A stretch of DNA of 23,927 nucleotides, from contig CAZQKM010000034.1 of assembly GCA_964593925.1 (NCBI GenBank), positions 1 to 23,927 of the forward strand. Direction: 5' to 3'. The notes beneath the pieces are model-generated. The model did not search any database, was not told the DNA's origin, and saw only the letters and a list, made by a program, of their open reading frames with translations. This document shows positions 1 to 8,248 of this stretch, piece by piece. The position numbers were made by a program, and so were the translations under genes. Source of the DNA: Oleidesulfovibrio sp964593925 (GTDB taxonomy: Bacteria > Desulfobacterota > Desulfovibrionia > Desulfovibrionales > Desulfovibrionaceae). Each line of letters starts with the position of its first letter. Positions within the stretch are counted from its first letter, which is position 1.

Positions 1-96
1 CATGGGCAGGATAGTAGCTTAACTCTGTGTCCACAACTTTGTAGCAGGATCACCCGTGTACGGGGCGCAAGTAGCAGAGATGCAGATGCCAGACTG

Positions 97-146
97 ATAT
101 GCGCCTGCCAGGGCGCTGTGAGTAATAGAGCCTTACAGGCGCATAT
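97..146. other. Long imperfect hairpin, possible structured RNA or regulatory element
   Basis: An 11-bp perfect inverted repeat (ATATGCGCCTG at 97-107, its complement at 136-146) encloses 28 bases. Part of that interior can form a further 5-bp stem (AGGGC with GCCTT, one G-U pair). A small CCCG-TGTA-CGGG hairpin lies upstream near 52-63, and a perfect terminator-like hairpin follows at 149-175. The series hairpin, long hairpin, terminator would suit a small RNA read on the plus strand, or a folded 3' end of the minus-strand slipin transcript. I do not recognise a known RNA family. The left window edge may cut the element. Confidence 0.4.
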
Positions 147-148
147 GA

Positions 149-175
149 AATACCCCCAGCTAGGCTGGGGGTATT
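149..175. terminator. Strong terminator-type hairpin downstream of the slipin gene
   Basis: A 12-bp perfect stem (AATACCCCCAGC / GCTGGGGGTATT) has a 3-base loop, TAG. It lies 39 bp beyond the stop of the minus-strand slipin gene, where its transcription would be expected to end. The T-tract is short in both directions, so it could work as an intrinsic terminator in either one or serve as a 3'-end stabiliser. Confidence 0.65.
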
Positions 176-213
176 ATCTTTACGGTTGGTCGGTCTGATT
201 GGAAGGACTGGTA

Positions 214-1194
214 TTAGTCCATGGCGAAGTCTGCAGCAGTTTGAGAAGCTGATTTGGTATGGCTGTTATTAGAGGTGGTTGTCGTATTTTTGATGATCTC
301 AGCTGCGGTGGCGACCATGCCCCCAATATTGCCAAGGTCGGCTGGGATGATCATGGTATTGTTGGTCTTGGCAAGTTTGCCGAACTCATCAATATATTGT
401 TCGGCAACTTTAAGATTCATGGCCTCAAATCCGCCTGGCGTTCTCACTGCCCCTGCCACTTTTTGCAAGCCTTCGGCTGTGGACTCGGCGATCAGTTGGA
501 TTTCGCGGGCACGGCCCTCAGCCTCGTTGATACGCCGCTGCTTTTCACCTTCAGAAATTTGAATGGCTTCTTGCCGTAAACCTTCAGCACGGTTGATTCT
601 TGACTGGCGGTCACCTTCAGAGAGGGCAATTTCGGCGCGTTTTTCACGTTCGGCCTTCATTTGTTGCTCCATGGCTGTCATGACCGAATCTGGAGGGGTG
701 ATGTCTTTAATTTCGTACCGCATAACTTTGACGCCCCATTCCTGAGCCGCTTCGTCCACAGCCTGGACTACCGAGGCATTGATGGTTTCCCGCTCTTCAA
801 ATGTTTTGTCCAGGTCAATTTTGCCAATGGCGGAGCGGAGTGATGTCTGGGCCAGTTGAGAGGCCGCGATATAGTAGTTTTCTATTCCATAAGCTGACAT
901 CTTGGCATCCATGACTCGGATGTAGAGTACGCCATCAATGGTCACGGATACATTGTCACGAGTGATACAACTCTGAGCAGGAATATCCATGACTTCTTCC
1001 TTGAGGCTACGCTTGTATGCGACTTTGTCAATGAACGGGATCAGAATGTGCAAACCTGCGCTGAGAGTTTTGGAGTATTTACCGAGTCGTTCGATGATAT
1101 ATTCGGTTTTTTGCGGCACCACTGCTGCGGTTTTGACCACAAGGACAATGATAATACAGGCAAAAACAAGGGTTGTAAGAAGTGCGGAGTTCAT
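214..1194 (-). CDS. Slipin / SPFH (band 7, stomatin-type) membrane protein, QmcA-like
   Basis: 326 residues, close to the usual length of bacterial slipins such as QmcA. A single N-terminal membrane segment (about residues 5-25) leads into an SPFH domain with the typical VPQ...ERLGKY entry, the RDNVSVTIDG strand motif and the ITPP motif near residue 165. A long charged coiled coil rich in AE/RAEG repeats follows (about 175-245), then a hydrophobic small-residue tail that mediates oligomerisation in the family. SPFH proteins form large membrane rings and affect protease or lipid microdomain function; the specific role here is not visible. The ATG is preceded by AAGGA at good spacing and comes 1 bp after the stop of the upstream NfeD gene. 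NfeD/slipin pairs of this kind are a well-known operon. A strong hairpin at 149-175 ends the unit. Confidence 0.93.
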   Translation of the reverse strand: MNSALLTTLVFACIIIVLVVKTAAVVPQKTEYIIERLGKYSKTLSAGLHILIPFIDKVAYKRSLKEEVMDIPAQSCITRDNVSVTIDGVLYIRVMDAKMSAYGIENYYIAASQLAQTSLRSAIGKIDLDKTFEERETINASVVQAVDEAAQEWGVKVMRYEIKDITPPDSVMTAMEQQMKAEREKRAEIALSEGDRQSRINRAEGLRQEAIQISEGEKQRRINEAEGRAREIQLIAESTAEGLQKVAGAVRTPGGFEAMNLKVAEQYIDEFGKLAKTNNTMIIPADLGNIGGMVATAAEIIKNTTTTSNNSHTKSASQTAADFAMD

Positions 1195-1195
1195 A

Positions 1196-1639
1196 TCAGT
1201 TTTCCTTTTCTACCATAAAAACATTGGGATTTTTTTCATCACGACAAATAATACGTACCAGTACGCCGGTTGCAACAGGCTCGCTGCACCGTGCTGTCCA
1301 GAACGAACCTTGATATTTAATCCGACCCGTTTTGGGAGGATTAATGGGGATGGTAACCTCACATAAAGTGTTAATGGCTAAATCCGTTCTCTTCTCATCA
1401 TCTGGGAAGTTACCGGCAAAAGTTGTGGCCATAGTTTTACGCAACAGAAAAAGCAGCGCTAAGGACGAAATACCAAAAATTACGACCTGTAGTGGAAGCG
1501 ATACGCCCCCGAAGGCCGTAACACCGGCAATGAGCGCGCCGATACCAAAAAAAACAATGATAAAGCCTGTTGCAAACAGTTCGGCAATGATGAAGAACAC
1601 ACCTATACCGAGCCACATAAGCCAAAGTGCGTTCTCCAT
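1196..1639 (-). CDS. NfeD-family membrane protein, partner of the slipin
   Basis: 147 residues from the ATG at 1639. The first ~75 residues are hydrophobic, with two to three membrane helices and small-residue G/A-rich turns (FFGIGALIAGV). The rest is a short soluble domain consistent with the C-terminal OB fold of NfeD proteins, including the GRIKYQGSFW strand. This is the short NfeD1b form without a ClpP-like protease domain. It acts with SPFH proteins in the membrane. The frame also opens with a TTG at 1681, giving 14 extra residues (MSFQRF...). I prefer 1639 because the family normally begins right before the first helix, but neither start has a strong ribosome binding site. It is followed after 1 bp by the slipin gene. 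Confidence 0.85.
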   Translation of the reverse strand: MENALWLMWLGIGVFFIIAELFATGFIIVFFGIGALIAGVTAFGGVSLPLQVVIFGISSLALLFLLRKTMATTFAGNFPDDEKRTDLAINTLCEVTIPINPPKTGRIKYQGSFWTARCSEPVATGVLVRIICRDEKNPNVFMVEKEN

Positions 1640-1686
1640 GATCGGCACACCATCTTTTGTGATAAAACGTTGAAATGACAAACCTA

Positions 1687-1750
1687 GCCCCGGCAGGGGC
1701 TGAAGACATACAACACTGTAATTATTTTTTATAACTACCTAAAAAATAAT
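1687..1750. repeat. Two inverted repeats upstream of the NfeD gene
   Basis: GCCCC-GGCA-GGGGC (1687-1700) is a small GC hairpin directly before the NfeD reading frame. Further out, ATTATTTTTTA (1721-1731) and its exact complement (1740-1750) flank an 8-base spacer, forming an 11-bp AT-only palindrome. Their place in front of the minus-strand operon suits an operator, a promoter-region element or a leader structure. No regulator can be named. Confidence 0.45.
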
Positions 1751-1949
1751 ACATGATCCGGCATATTTTCGTCAAGGCAGAAGGCGTTTTATTTGTTGGG
1801 TATATGCCTTTGGACTTTGTGGCGCTCCTGATGGTCTAGGCGTTTTTCACGTGTACGGGCCAATCCGGGAGTGGTATCGTCAGGATGTGGAAATATACCC
1901 CAAAGTTTAGACAGGTGTGCTCGTTACACATGAGCGAAAGAGAATACCC

Positions 1950-2148
1950 ATGTCCAAATACAAGGAGCATTTCCCGCATTTAAGATTAACGTGGCCCTGC
2001 TTGTTCTTTTTGATAAAAACATTGATGGTTTTTCAGTAGAATTGATTTCCTGGTTTGGCGTACACTCTTGGGAGCCGAAAGTGGGCTGATGTTTATTATC
2101 GGTCTGGGTTGTTTGCCCTGGATTATTGCTATGGACAAGGATTTTTAA
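1950..2148 (+). pseudogene. Possible decayed LapA-like small membrane protein
   Basis: The 1701-2337 stretch holds no intact gene. Within it an ATG at 1950 opens a 29-codon frame (MSKYKEHF...). The neighbouring frame encodes ALLVLFDKNIDGFSVELISW and ends in a TGA at 2087-2089. A third piece from the ATG at 2089 reads MFIIGLGCLPWIIAMDKDF to a TAA at 2146-2148. Laid end to end, these resemble the LapA (DUF1049) pattern: hydrophobic helix, FxxN, beta-strand segment with F.V.L..W, then a second hydrophobic helix. That would make it a gene broken by at least one frameshift. The match is by eye and short, so chance is a real alternative. Confidence 0.3.
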
Positions 2149-2337
2149 AGGTAGGCTGGCAAGGGTAAAGATGCAAAGACAGGCCAAGTGGTCACCAATG
2201 GGGACTGCCTTCTAAGGTACATGTTTTTAGGGGGGAGCCCCATGGCTTTTCTTTCTTGCAGCAGCTTGTTATTGCTTGCTTGATATCCATATGTAGTATC
2301 ATGATTTACGAGTAGGAATGCCTCAAGGAATGAATAG

Positions 2338-3402
2338 ATGAAAGACATTGAAAATTGGCTGGTCGTGCGTTTAAGCGCACTAGGTGATGTGGTACTTACA
2401 ACAGGTGTGCTTTCTCATTGGGCGCGCTGCCGTGGCTGGAATTTTCATGTACTTACAAAGCGTTGTTGGGCACCTGTTTTTGCAGAAAGTCCTGTTGTCT
2501 CAAAAGTCGTATCTTTAGATGTAGGTCAGTTGACTTCGGTAGGATTGCCGGCCAGCTTTATGCAACTGGCTAAAGAGTATGCGGGTTGGGGGTTGCTGGA
2601 TCTGCACGGCTCACTTCGATCTCGTCTGCTGGGGGGGCTCTGGCGCGGACCTGTGTTACGTTATCCTAAAATGTCTTTGGCGCGTCGGCTTTTTTTGTTG
2701 TCTGGAGGGCGTGTAGGGGGCGATCGGTTGTTGCGTTATAGTGTAGTGCAACGTTACGCGTTGGCTGTGGAGCGCAACGTTCCACAGCCTGAATCTCTGG
2801 CGCCGGTGATATATCTGACGGATGAAGAGAGGGTGGGGGGGGAGGCTCTATTGCCGTTTGACAAGCAATACCCCTTTGTTGTTCTGCACCCATATGCCAC
2901 ACATGTTAATAAGGCATGGGCAGCCGAAAGTTGGAGAAATCTTGTCCGTAGGCTTGTAAGGGCTGGCTATCATTGTGTTGTCATTGGCACGGGGGATACG
3001 CCATTTGCCAAAGAGAGCATATCGGGAGAGTACCTAGTGGATTTGACAGGTAAAACCGCATTGCGTCAAAGTTGTGCCTTGTTGGCAGCTGCTACAGTGC
3101 TGGTTACGGGAGATTCTGGTCCCATGCATCTGGCTTCAGCAGTGGGAACCCCTGTGGTGGGACTTTTTGGTCCTACTCACCAAGCATGGGGGTTTTTTCC
3201 TACTGGACAGCACGACGTTGTGTTACAAGCAGACTTCCCATGCCGTCCATGCTCTCTGCACGGTAGCAATGTGTGTGATAAAAACCGGGTGTGTATGCAA
3301 AGTATTACTGTAGATGCGGTATATGATGCTGTCCAGCAACATATGATGTCTGTAGCACGTCGCCCTTGCTTCACTGGAGAGTTGGCTGGTAATTTTGGCT
3401 AG
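2338..3402 (+). CDS. Glycosyltransferase family 9, ADP-heptose:LPS heptosyltransferase-like
   Basis: 354 residues, the usual size for WaaC/WaaF-type enzymes, which add heptose from ADP-heptose to the inner core of lipopolysaccharide on the cytoplasmic face of the inner membrane. The N-terminus has the family opening VVRLSALGDVVLTTGVL (residues 8-24). The C-terminal half has the donor-binding stretch DSGPMHLASAVGTPVVGLFG (from residue 259) followed by GPTH. A cluster of four cysteines (CRPC...C...C, about 300-317) is common in a subset of these enzymes. The ATG is preceded by AAGGA with 8-bp spacing. No other LPS genes flank it, so which heptose is transferred cannot be said. Codons and frame are intact. 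Confidence 0.9.
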   Translation: MKDIENWLVVRLSALGDVVLTTGVLSHWARCRGWNFHVLTKRCWAPVFAESPVVSKVVSLDVGQLTSVGLPASFMQLAKEYAGWGLLDLHGSLRSRLLGGLWRGPVLRYPKMSLARRLFLLSGGRVGGDRLLRYSVVQRYALAVERNVPQPESLAPVIYLTDEERVGGEALLPFDKQYPFVVLHPYATHVNKAWAAESWRNLVRRLVRAGYHCVVIGTGDTPFAKESISGEYLVDLTGKTALRQSCALLAAATVLVTGDSGPMHLASAVGTPVVGLFGPTHQAWGFFPTGQHDVVLQADFPCRPCSLHGSNVCDKNRVCMQSITVDAVYDAVQQHMMSVARRPCFTGELAGNFG

Positions 3403-3659
3403 GTAATATTTTGTGTGGGGGTGTTCCGTCGCTGAGAATGACATTGCCGTATATCTATAAACTGAAGGGGATTGAGTAGTAATTTTGGCTCTTATTGCGC
3501 TGTGCCACATATTGTCTATCGGAATTCATATATTGATTTTTATACTATTTTCAGTGTACATTACCCAAGCTATTGGTGGGGATACAATGGTACATTACGA
3601 CGGTGTTTAATCAGAGCTGTGGATAAGGCTGGAAAGCGTTTGGGCTTCCGGGAGGGCGC
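3403..3659. other. Intergenic leader upstream of the receiver-GGDEF gene
   Basis: I see no gene here. A 12-base direct repeat, GTAATTTTGGCT, occurs at the very end of the glycosyltransferase gene (3389-3400) and again at 3479-3490. GGAGGG at 3651-3656 is the ribosome binding site of the next gene, with only 3 bases to its ATG. Confidence 0.4.
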
Positions 3660-5184
3660 ATGGCGATCCCAGATACATTGCCCCATATATTGATTGTTGA
3701 AGGTGGCAGGCTTGCTGCAGCGACGTTGAGGATTCAGTTGGAGTCGTTGGGGTATCCTGTTGTCGGTGTATACAATAATGGCNNNNNNNNNNGATGCTGT
3801 ACGCCATGCCCCTGAGCTACGACCGGACATAGCACTCGTCGATAGCATGGTCGGTGGTGTGATGGACGGCGTGGACACTGCTGCGGTGTTGGCTTCGCAA
3901 GGTGCAGCAATTATTTTTATGACAGGCAGCCATGATATGGCGACTTTTCATAGGGCAAAGCTGATCAACCCACTGGGGTATATCACCAAGCCGGTAGCCG
4001 TAGATACCTTGCATCAGTCCATTGAAATGGCAACATATAAGCAGCGTGTAGAGTCGCAACTGCGTACAAGCGAGGAATGGTACCGGAATATTGTAGAAGG
4101 CCTGAGTGATGGTCTGGCAATTTTGGGGCATGACTATACAGTTAGGTATTGCAATGCTCGTTTTTCTCATATGATTCAAGGCGGAGATAAGCAATACGTA
4201 GGAAGGTCATTTACCGGCCTTTTGTATCCAGATAGCGCGCAACGCTTCACCCGTATGGCAGATGACGCCCGCCTTAGCGGGGCGGCCTCATTTGGTGGTA
4301 CATTGAGGACTTCAGGTGATGCGGCAGTGCCGGTGCGTATCGGGCTTTCATTTCGCGAGGACCTGGCAGCCCCTGCATCTTCTGAGTTTATTTGTGTTGT
4401 GACCCGCGCTTCTGAGTTAGCGGCTTCGGCCACTGCCCTGCGTGAAGCCAAAGAGATAGGCCCTCAGTCCGATACTATTCGCCAAGTCTTTTCCTCAGGT
4501 TTTGCCGAAGGTCCCAGAGAGGGAACGTTGGTAGCCAGTGACATACAGGCACACAAGCGTAAACTCGAAGGAGGCTCTGTATCTTTGGGTATGCCTGCGC
4601 AGGGGCGCCGAATTGAGGATGTCGCTGTTGGCATAGCAAAGCAGGGCGGACATGGAGTATACCGTTCAGAGATGCTTGGAGACAGACTGACCGGGGTATA
4701 CACACAGGCCGTTTTTAAAAACATGTTGGCAAAGGTGTTGGCCGATGAGGCCAGCACCTCATCGTTTGCCGGTTTACTCTATATTGATGTGTATTGCTTT
4801 AAAAAATTGAATGATCGCTATGGTAACTACGTGGGTGACAAGGTCTTGCGTGAACTGGCCTTGCGCCTGCGTAGCTCACTGGACAGGGTAGACATTCTGG
4901 CCAGGGTCGGGGGGGATGAGTTTTGTATACTGTTTCGGCATGTGGCTTCTGAAAAGGTATTGATGCAAAAGGCCGAAGCCGTGGAAGGTCTTTTAAGTAC
5001 GCCCCTAGAGTCCGCGCCTGGCAATTACAGGCTGAAGCTGGATATCGGAGCCGTGTTGCTGGGGGCTGATGCGCCAACTGCAGAGGTAGCCATTGCCAGA
5101 GGGGCCATGGCAGCAAGATTTGCCAAAGATGTATCTGGAGGTAGCATATTGTGGCGCCAGGAGATGGCTACTTCAGGTGCGTGA
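3660..5184 (+). CDS. Response regulator receiver - PAS - GGDEF protein, interrupted by an assembly gap
   Basis: About 505 residues. The true start is the ATG at 3660, after GGAGGG. From there the frame reads HILIVEGGRLAAATLRIQLE and on to YPVVGVYNNG, a normal receiver N-terminus, up to ten Ns at 3783-3792. The sequence resumes one frame off as DAVRHAPELRPDIALVDS, the receiver middle with phospho-acceptor Asp (LVD), then the switch Thr (FMTGS) and Lys (ITKP). A PAS domain follows (about nt 4060-4440), then a linker, then a diguanylate cyclase domain with an intact GGDEF near nt 4908-4923. Oddities: the acidic pocket reads VEGG where VEDE is usual; the cyclase metal motif reads IDVYCFKKLND; no RxxD inhibitory site (DRVD instead); the usual C-terminal AMYxAK motif is degenerate. 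It could be an active cyclase or a c-di-GMP-blind output domain. Its 3' end overlaps nadD by 12 bp, tail to tail. Confidence 0.85.
3783..3792. other. Assembly gap (ten Ns)
   Basis: Ten Ns are a conventional placeholder for a gap of unknown length. The coding frame is 0 before and +1 after, so the true length must be a multiple of three. By alignment with the usual receiver pattern (G-x-x-A-L after the third strand), a single missing codon would suffice. Confidence 0.9.
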
Positions 5185-5868
5185 GTCTGTGGGGCTCCAG
5201 GCCATTTGGACTTCGGGTGCATGATATTCTAACAACTCCTGCACAACTTGGGGCAACAAGCCGGCTAATAATCGGCTTTGCAGCCAGCGTTGCCGAATGA
5301 GCGAGGCGCTTACTTCCAGTATGGGGATAGGCAAAAACAGTATTGCGCCGCCTTGCGGGGTATGAAAGGCGTATTGTATTGCTGGATGTTTTGGCTGCAT
5401 TTGTTGCAAGGGGGGGCCGGGCCACTGGTGTACGGCGGTTAAAAATTTTTTTTCTGTGTTATTATCTCTGCTTACAACCAGAATGTCGGCAGCATCTGGT
5501 ATCTCCACGCCTTTGTGCCATGAAGGTAGTACGATAAAGTCTCCCGCTCCCATTACAAACAGTAGCCGTGTTCTTTGTTTTGTTGCAAGCGCACGCAGTG
5601 TTTCCAAAGTGTATGAAGGGCCTTGACGTGTTCCTTCAATGGTATTGATGGTGATCCAATCAAAGGCTTCTGTCATGGCCTGCAACATTTTGCAGCGGAG
5701 TGAGAAATCCAGGATGTCCTGTGGATTTTTATGGGGGGGGATGTTGCACGGCAGTAGGGCAACACTATTTAGACCCAAGGCTTCACGAATCTCAATACTG
5801 AGCCTCAGGTGCCCCATATGGGGCGGATTAAATGTGCCGCCAAGCAAGGCCTGAGTATACATACGCAT
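5173..5868 (-). CDS. nadD: Nicotinate-nucleotide adenylyltransferase
   Basis: About 231 residues, normal for NadD, which transfers AMP from ATP to nicotinate mononucleotide to make deamido-NAD in NAD biosynthesis (cytoplasm). The nucleotidyltransferase signature GGTFNPPHMGHL is at the N-terminus, with PPHK downstream, GADFI-type motif as GAGDFIVLPSWHK, and the C-terminal SASLIR motif matching the family's ISxTxIR. Three starts are possible: GTG at 5874, ATG at 5868 and ATG at 5862. GGTGGA just upstream is a usable ribosome site for 5862, so the start may be two codons further in. It lies 50 bp or less after proA on the same strand, an arrangement common in Proteobacteria. Its end overlaps the convergent GGDEF gene by 12 bp. 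Confidence 0.93.
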   Translation of the reverse strand: MRMYTQALLGGTFNPPHMGHLRLSIEIREALGLNSVALLPCNIPPHKNPQDILDFSLRCKMLQAMTEAFDWITINTIEGTRQGPSYTLETLRALATKQRTRLLFVMGAGDFIVLPSWHKGVEIPDAADILVVSRDNNTEKKFLTAVHQWPGPPLQQMQPKHPAIQYAFHTPQGGAILFLPIPILEVSASLIRQRWLQSRLLAGLLPQVVQELLEYHAPEVQMAWSPTDSRT

Positions 5869-5920
5869 ATCCACCGGCTAAAGATGTTCGGGGTACCCGG
5901 GCTGGAGTAGGGCATGGCTT

Positions 5921-7180
5921 TTATGTGCGAATATGTCCATTGCCCAGTACAACAAATTTTGTGGTAGTGAGTTCTTTCACTCCCATGGGGCCATATGCAT
6001 GCAATTTTGAGGTGCTGATGCCTATTTCCGCTCCCAACCCCAGCTGGCTGCCGTCATTAAAGCGGGAGGATGCGTTGACAGCTACCATGGAGGCGTCAAC
6101 CTCTCGCACAAAGCGCATGGCGTTTTCATGATTGCGGGTACAGATGATTTCGGTATGCTGTGAACCGTATTGCGCAATATATTCTTGTGCTTCGTCTTGG
6201 CTGTTTACTATTTGTACGACCATGATCAAGTCGTGGAATTCTGTTCCGGGGTCCTCTTGCCCCATAGGCAAAGCGTGAGGCGAAAGTAACGGTAGAGCTT
6301 GGGGGCAAGCCCGGAAAGAAACACCGGCCTCACCAAGCTTGAGTGCGAGTTTGGGCAAAAATTCTTCTGCCTCTGCCTGGTGCACGAGCAACCCTTCAAG
6401 CGCGTTGCACACTCCCGGACGTTGTACCTTGGCGTTAAAGACAATCTCCAGTGCTTGCTTCAGATCCGCACCGCGGTCCACATATGCATGGCATACGCCT
6501 TTATAATGTTTGAGTACAGGCATTTGGGCTTGGGCTACAACAGTACGGATAAGAGCCTCCCCCCCTCTAGGAATGATTACATCCACATAGGCTTCAAGTG
6601 CGCATAGGGCAGTAATGGCAGATCTATCTGTGGAGGGTACGACTTGTACTGCATCTTCAGGAAGGCCGGCATGCGTCAGTGCCTGGTGTATGATTGAGGC
6701 CAGCGCCATATTGGAGTGGAATGCTTCTGATCCACCGCGAAGGATAACGCTATTACCAGCTTTCAAGCATAAAAGACCTGAATCAATGGTTACGTTGGGA
6801 CGCGACTCGTAAATTATGGCAATGACTCCCAGAGGGACACGCATTTTGCCAACCAATAGTCCGTTGGGTTGCTGCCACTGTGTTTCAGTCGCACCAACCG
6901 GGTCTGGGAGTCCAGCAACAAATTCACAGGCCTGAGCCATTTCTTGAAGAGTGGCATCCGTTAGCCGCAACCTATCCATACGCGGTACGTCAAGGCCTCG
7001 GTTGCGGGCTGCTTCAAGGTCTTTAAGGTTGGCATGAAGGACTGTATGCTTTTCTGTACGCAGCAAGCGGGCCAATATGGTGAGCGCTTCAGATTTGGCC
7101 GCAGGTGGGGCGGCACGCATGGTTCGGGCAGCGGTAGCGGCTTTTTGTCCCATTTGTTCTAAAAGTATCTGAAGATCCAT
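5921..7180 (-). CDS. proA: Gamma-glutamyl phosphate reductase (glutamate-5-semialdehyde dehydrogenase)
   Basis: 419 residues, standard for ProA, which reduces gamma-glutamyl phosphate with NADPH to glutamate-5-semialdehyde, the second step of proline synthesis from glutamate. Visible family features are the Rossmann-side VIYESRPNVT motif, the SVILRGGSEA segment, the PRGGEALI motif, the catalytic Cys in PGVCNALE and the C-terminal GLGAEIGISTSKLHAYGPMG. The ATG at 7180 (MDLQILLEQMG) has AGGAG six bases upstream and fits the family N-terminus. An in-frame extension to 7213 exists but lacks a good ribosome site. nadD follows on the same strand. The usual partner proB is not in the window. The tRNA-Pro(CGG) gene further along is unrelated in position. 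Confidence 0.96.
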   Translation of the reverse strand: MDLQILLEQMGQKAATAARTMRAAPPAAKSEALTILARLLRTEKHTVLHANLKDLEAARNRGLDVPRMDRLRLTDATLQEMAQACEFVAGLPDPVGATETQWQQPNGLLVGKMRVPLGVIAIIYESRPNVTIDSGLLCLKAGNSVILRGGSEAFHSNMALASIIHQALTHAGLPEDAVQVVPSTDRSAITALCALEAYVDVIIPRGGEALIRTVVAQAQMPVLKHYKGVCHAYVDRGADLKQALEIVFNAKVQRPGVCNALEGLLVHQAEAEEFLPKLALKLGEAGVSFRACPQALPLLSPHALPMGQEDPGTEFHDLIMVVQIVNSQDEAQEYIAQYGSQHTEIICTRNHENAMRFVREVDASMVAVNASSRFNDGSQLGLGAEIGISTSKLHAYGPMGVKELTTTKFVVLGNGHIRT

Positions 7181-7379
7181 GATGGCTCCTATTGTATTTT
7201 TTGCAAGTATCAATCTGATAACATAGCTTTTTTGGAATCACATCGCAATATCCTGTCTTTAAGGAGTATGCCGTTGTTCTTCTTTTGACATTTCTGTAAA
7301 ATCTGCGTTAGGAGTACATAAAATGTTTTAAGGGCAGAGCATGTGCTGCATATTTTTATTATTTTAAGGAGTTCGTTCA
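7181..7379. promoter_or_regulatory. Divergent intergenic region between proA and the TPR gene
   Basis: Promoters for both directions must lie here. On the plus strand a perfect TTGACA (7285-7290) is the best -35 candidate, but the sequence about 17-18 bases downstream (TTAGGA/TAGGAG) is a poor -10. AAGGAG at about 7366-7371 is the ribosome site of the TPR gene. A short GCAG...CTGC inverted repeat at about 7335-7350 precedes a T-rich stretch. Confidence 0.3.
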
Positions 7380-8060
7380 ATGTCTCAACCCAGAGAAGAC
7401 CAGGCAACGCTGCTGGGCCAAATCGGCACTGAGATTGCGCCGGAGGCCGGGCCCGCACTGGACTTTATTCTTACACATATCAAGGCCATATGTATAGCCT
7501 TTGGTGGCTTGGTGTTGCTTGTGGTTTGCATTGCTACATATTCATGGTTCAGCGCAAAAGCCTTGGAAGAAAACCGTGTGGCTTTGGGGATGATTGTGGC
7601 CACGGAGCAAGGAGCTGCCAAGGTGGAGAAACTTGAAGCGTTTGCCAAGGCTGCTTCTGGTTCGCTTGTAAATTCTGCATGGTATGAAATGGCCAAGGCC
7701 GCCTTTGAATTGCAGGATTATGATCGGGCAGCACAGGGGTATGAAGCGTTAGCTGCACAGGGTGGTAAAAGCGCTGTTATTGCCGTACTGGGTTTGGCAC
7801 AAATTCGCCTGAAGCAGGGGAGGCCCTCTGATGCTGTAGAGGCCTTGTTGCCGCTTGTGGATAGCACACCGGAACTGGAAACTGTGGTGCTACAGACCCT
7901 TGCTGCATCTGCCCTGGAGGCCAAGGATTACCCCCAGGCATTGGCCGCGTATGAATCATTACATGAATTGTTGCAGCGCTCCAATATGGGAGATGGAATG
8001 GCAGAATATTTTGCTTTTCGCATTGAAAGCTTGAAGCAACAGATGGAAGTACAGCAATAG
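7380..8060 (+). CDS. Membrane-anchored tetratricopeptide-repeat protein (YfgM-like arrangement)
   Basis: 226 residues. About 30 soluble residues are followed by one membrane helix (roughly 34-55, CIAFGGLVLLVVCIAT), then an alanine-rich helical region with TPR-type repeats: YEMAKAAFELQDYDRAAQGY, then VLGLAQIRLKQGRPSDAVEA, then TLAASALEAKDYPQALAAY. The topology (short cytoplasmic N-terminus, single helix, periplasmic TPRs) matches YfgM/TPR_21-type proteins, which assist envelope protein handling in some bacteria. Function here is not known. AAGGAG 8 bases before the ATG supports the start. It appears to be a single-gene unit, with a GC hairpin 21 bp after the stop. Confidence 0.8.
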   Translation: MSQPREDQATLLGQIGTEIAPEAGPALDFILTHIKAICIAFGGLVLLVVCIATYSWFSAKALEENRVALGMIVATEQGAAKVEKLEAFAKAASGSLVNSAWYEMAKAAFELQDYDRAAQGYEALAAQGGKSAVIAVLGLAQIRLKQGRPSDAVEALLPLVDSTPELETVVLQTLAASALEAKDYPQALAAYESLHELLQRSNMGDGMAEYFAFRIESLKQQMEVQQ

Positions 8061-8081
8061 GGTGTGAATTTGCTTAGCCGC

Positions 8082-8107
8082 GGCGGGACGGAATGCTTCA
8101 TCCCGCC
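8082..8107 (+). terminator. GC hairpin after the TPR gene
   Basis: GGCGGGA (8082-8088) pairs perfectly with TCCCGCC (8101-8107) across a 12-base loop, 21 bp past the TPR stop codon. There is no T-run after it, so it is either a weak or factor-assisted terminator or an mRNA-end stabiliser. Confidence 0.4.
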
Positions 8108-8248
8108 ATGGTTGTTGATGTAACTATGGACATGTCTATGGGGTTCGTACCTTGGCATATGTGGGGCGTTTATATGACCGGTATTGTGAATCAGCCCTGT
8201 GGGATATCGAGACAGGCAGTATAGTCTGGTTTGTTGAGTGCGTATGTT

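Noticed and set aside
1..190. Plus-strand frame open from the window edge through to about 190
   Set aside because: It reads straight through the long hairpin and the terminator and its composition is unlike a protein; openness is chance.
254..843. Plus-strand reading frames opposite the slipin gene
   Set aside because: Antisense shadows of a well-recognised gene; no ribosome sites or family features.
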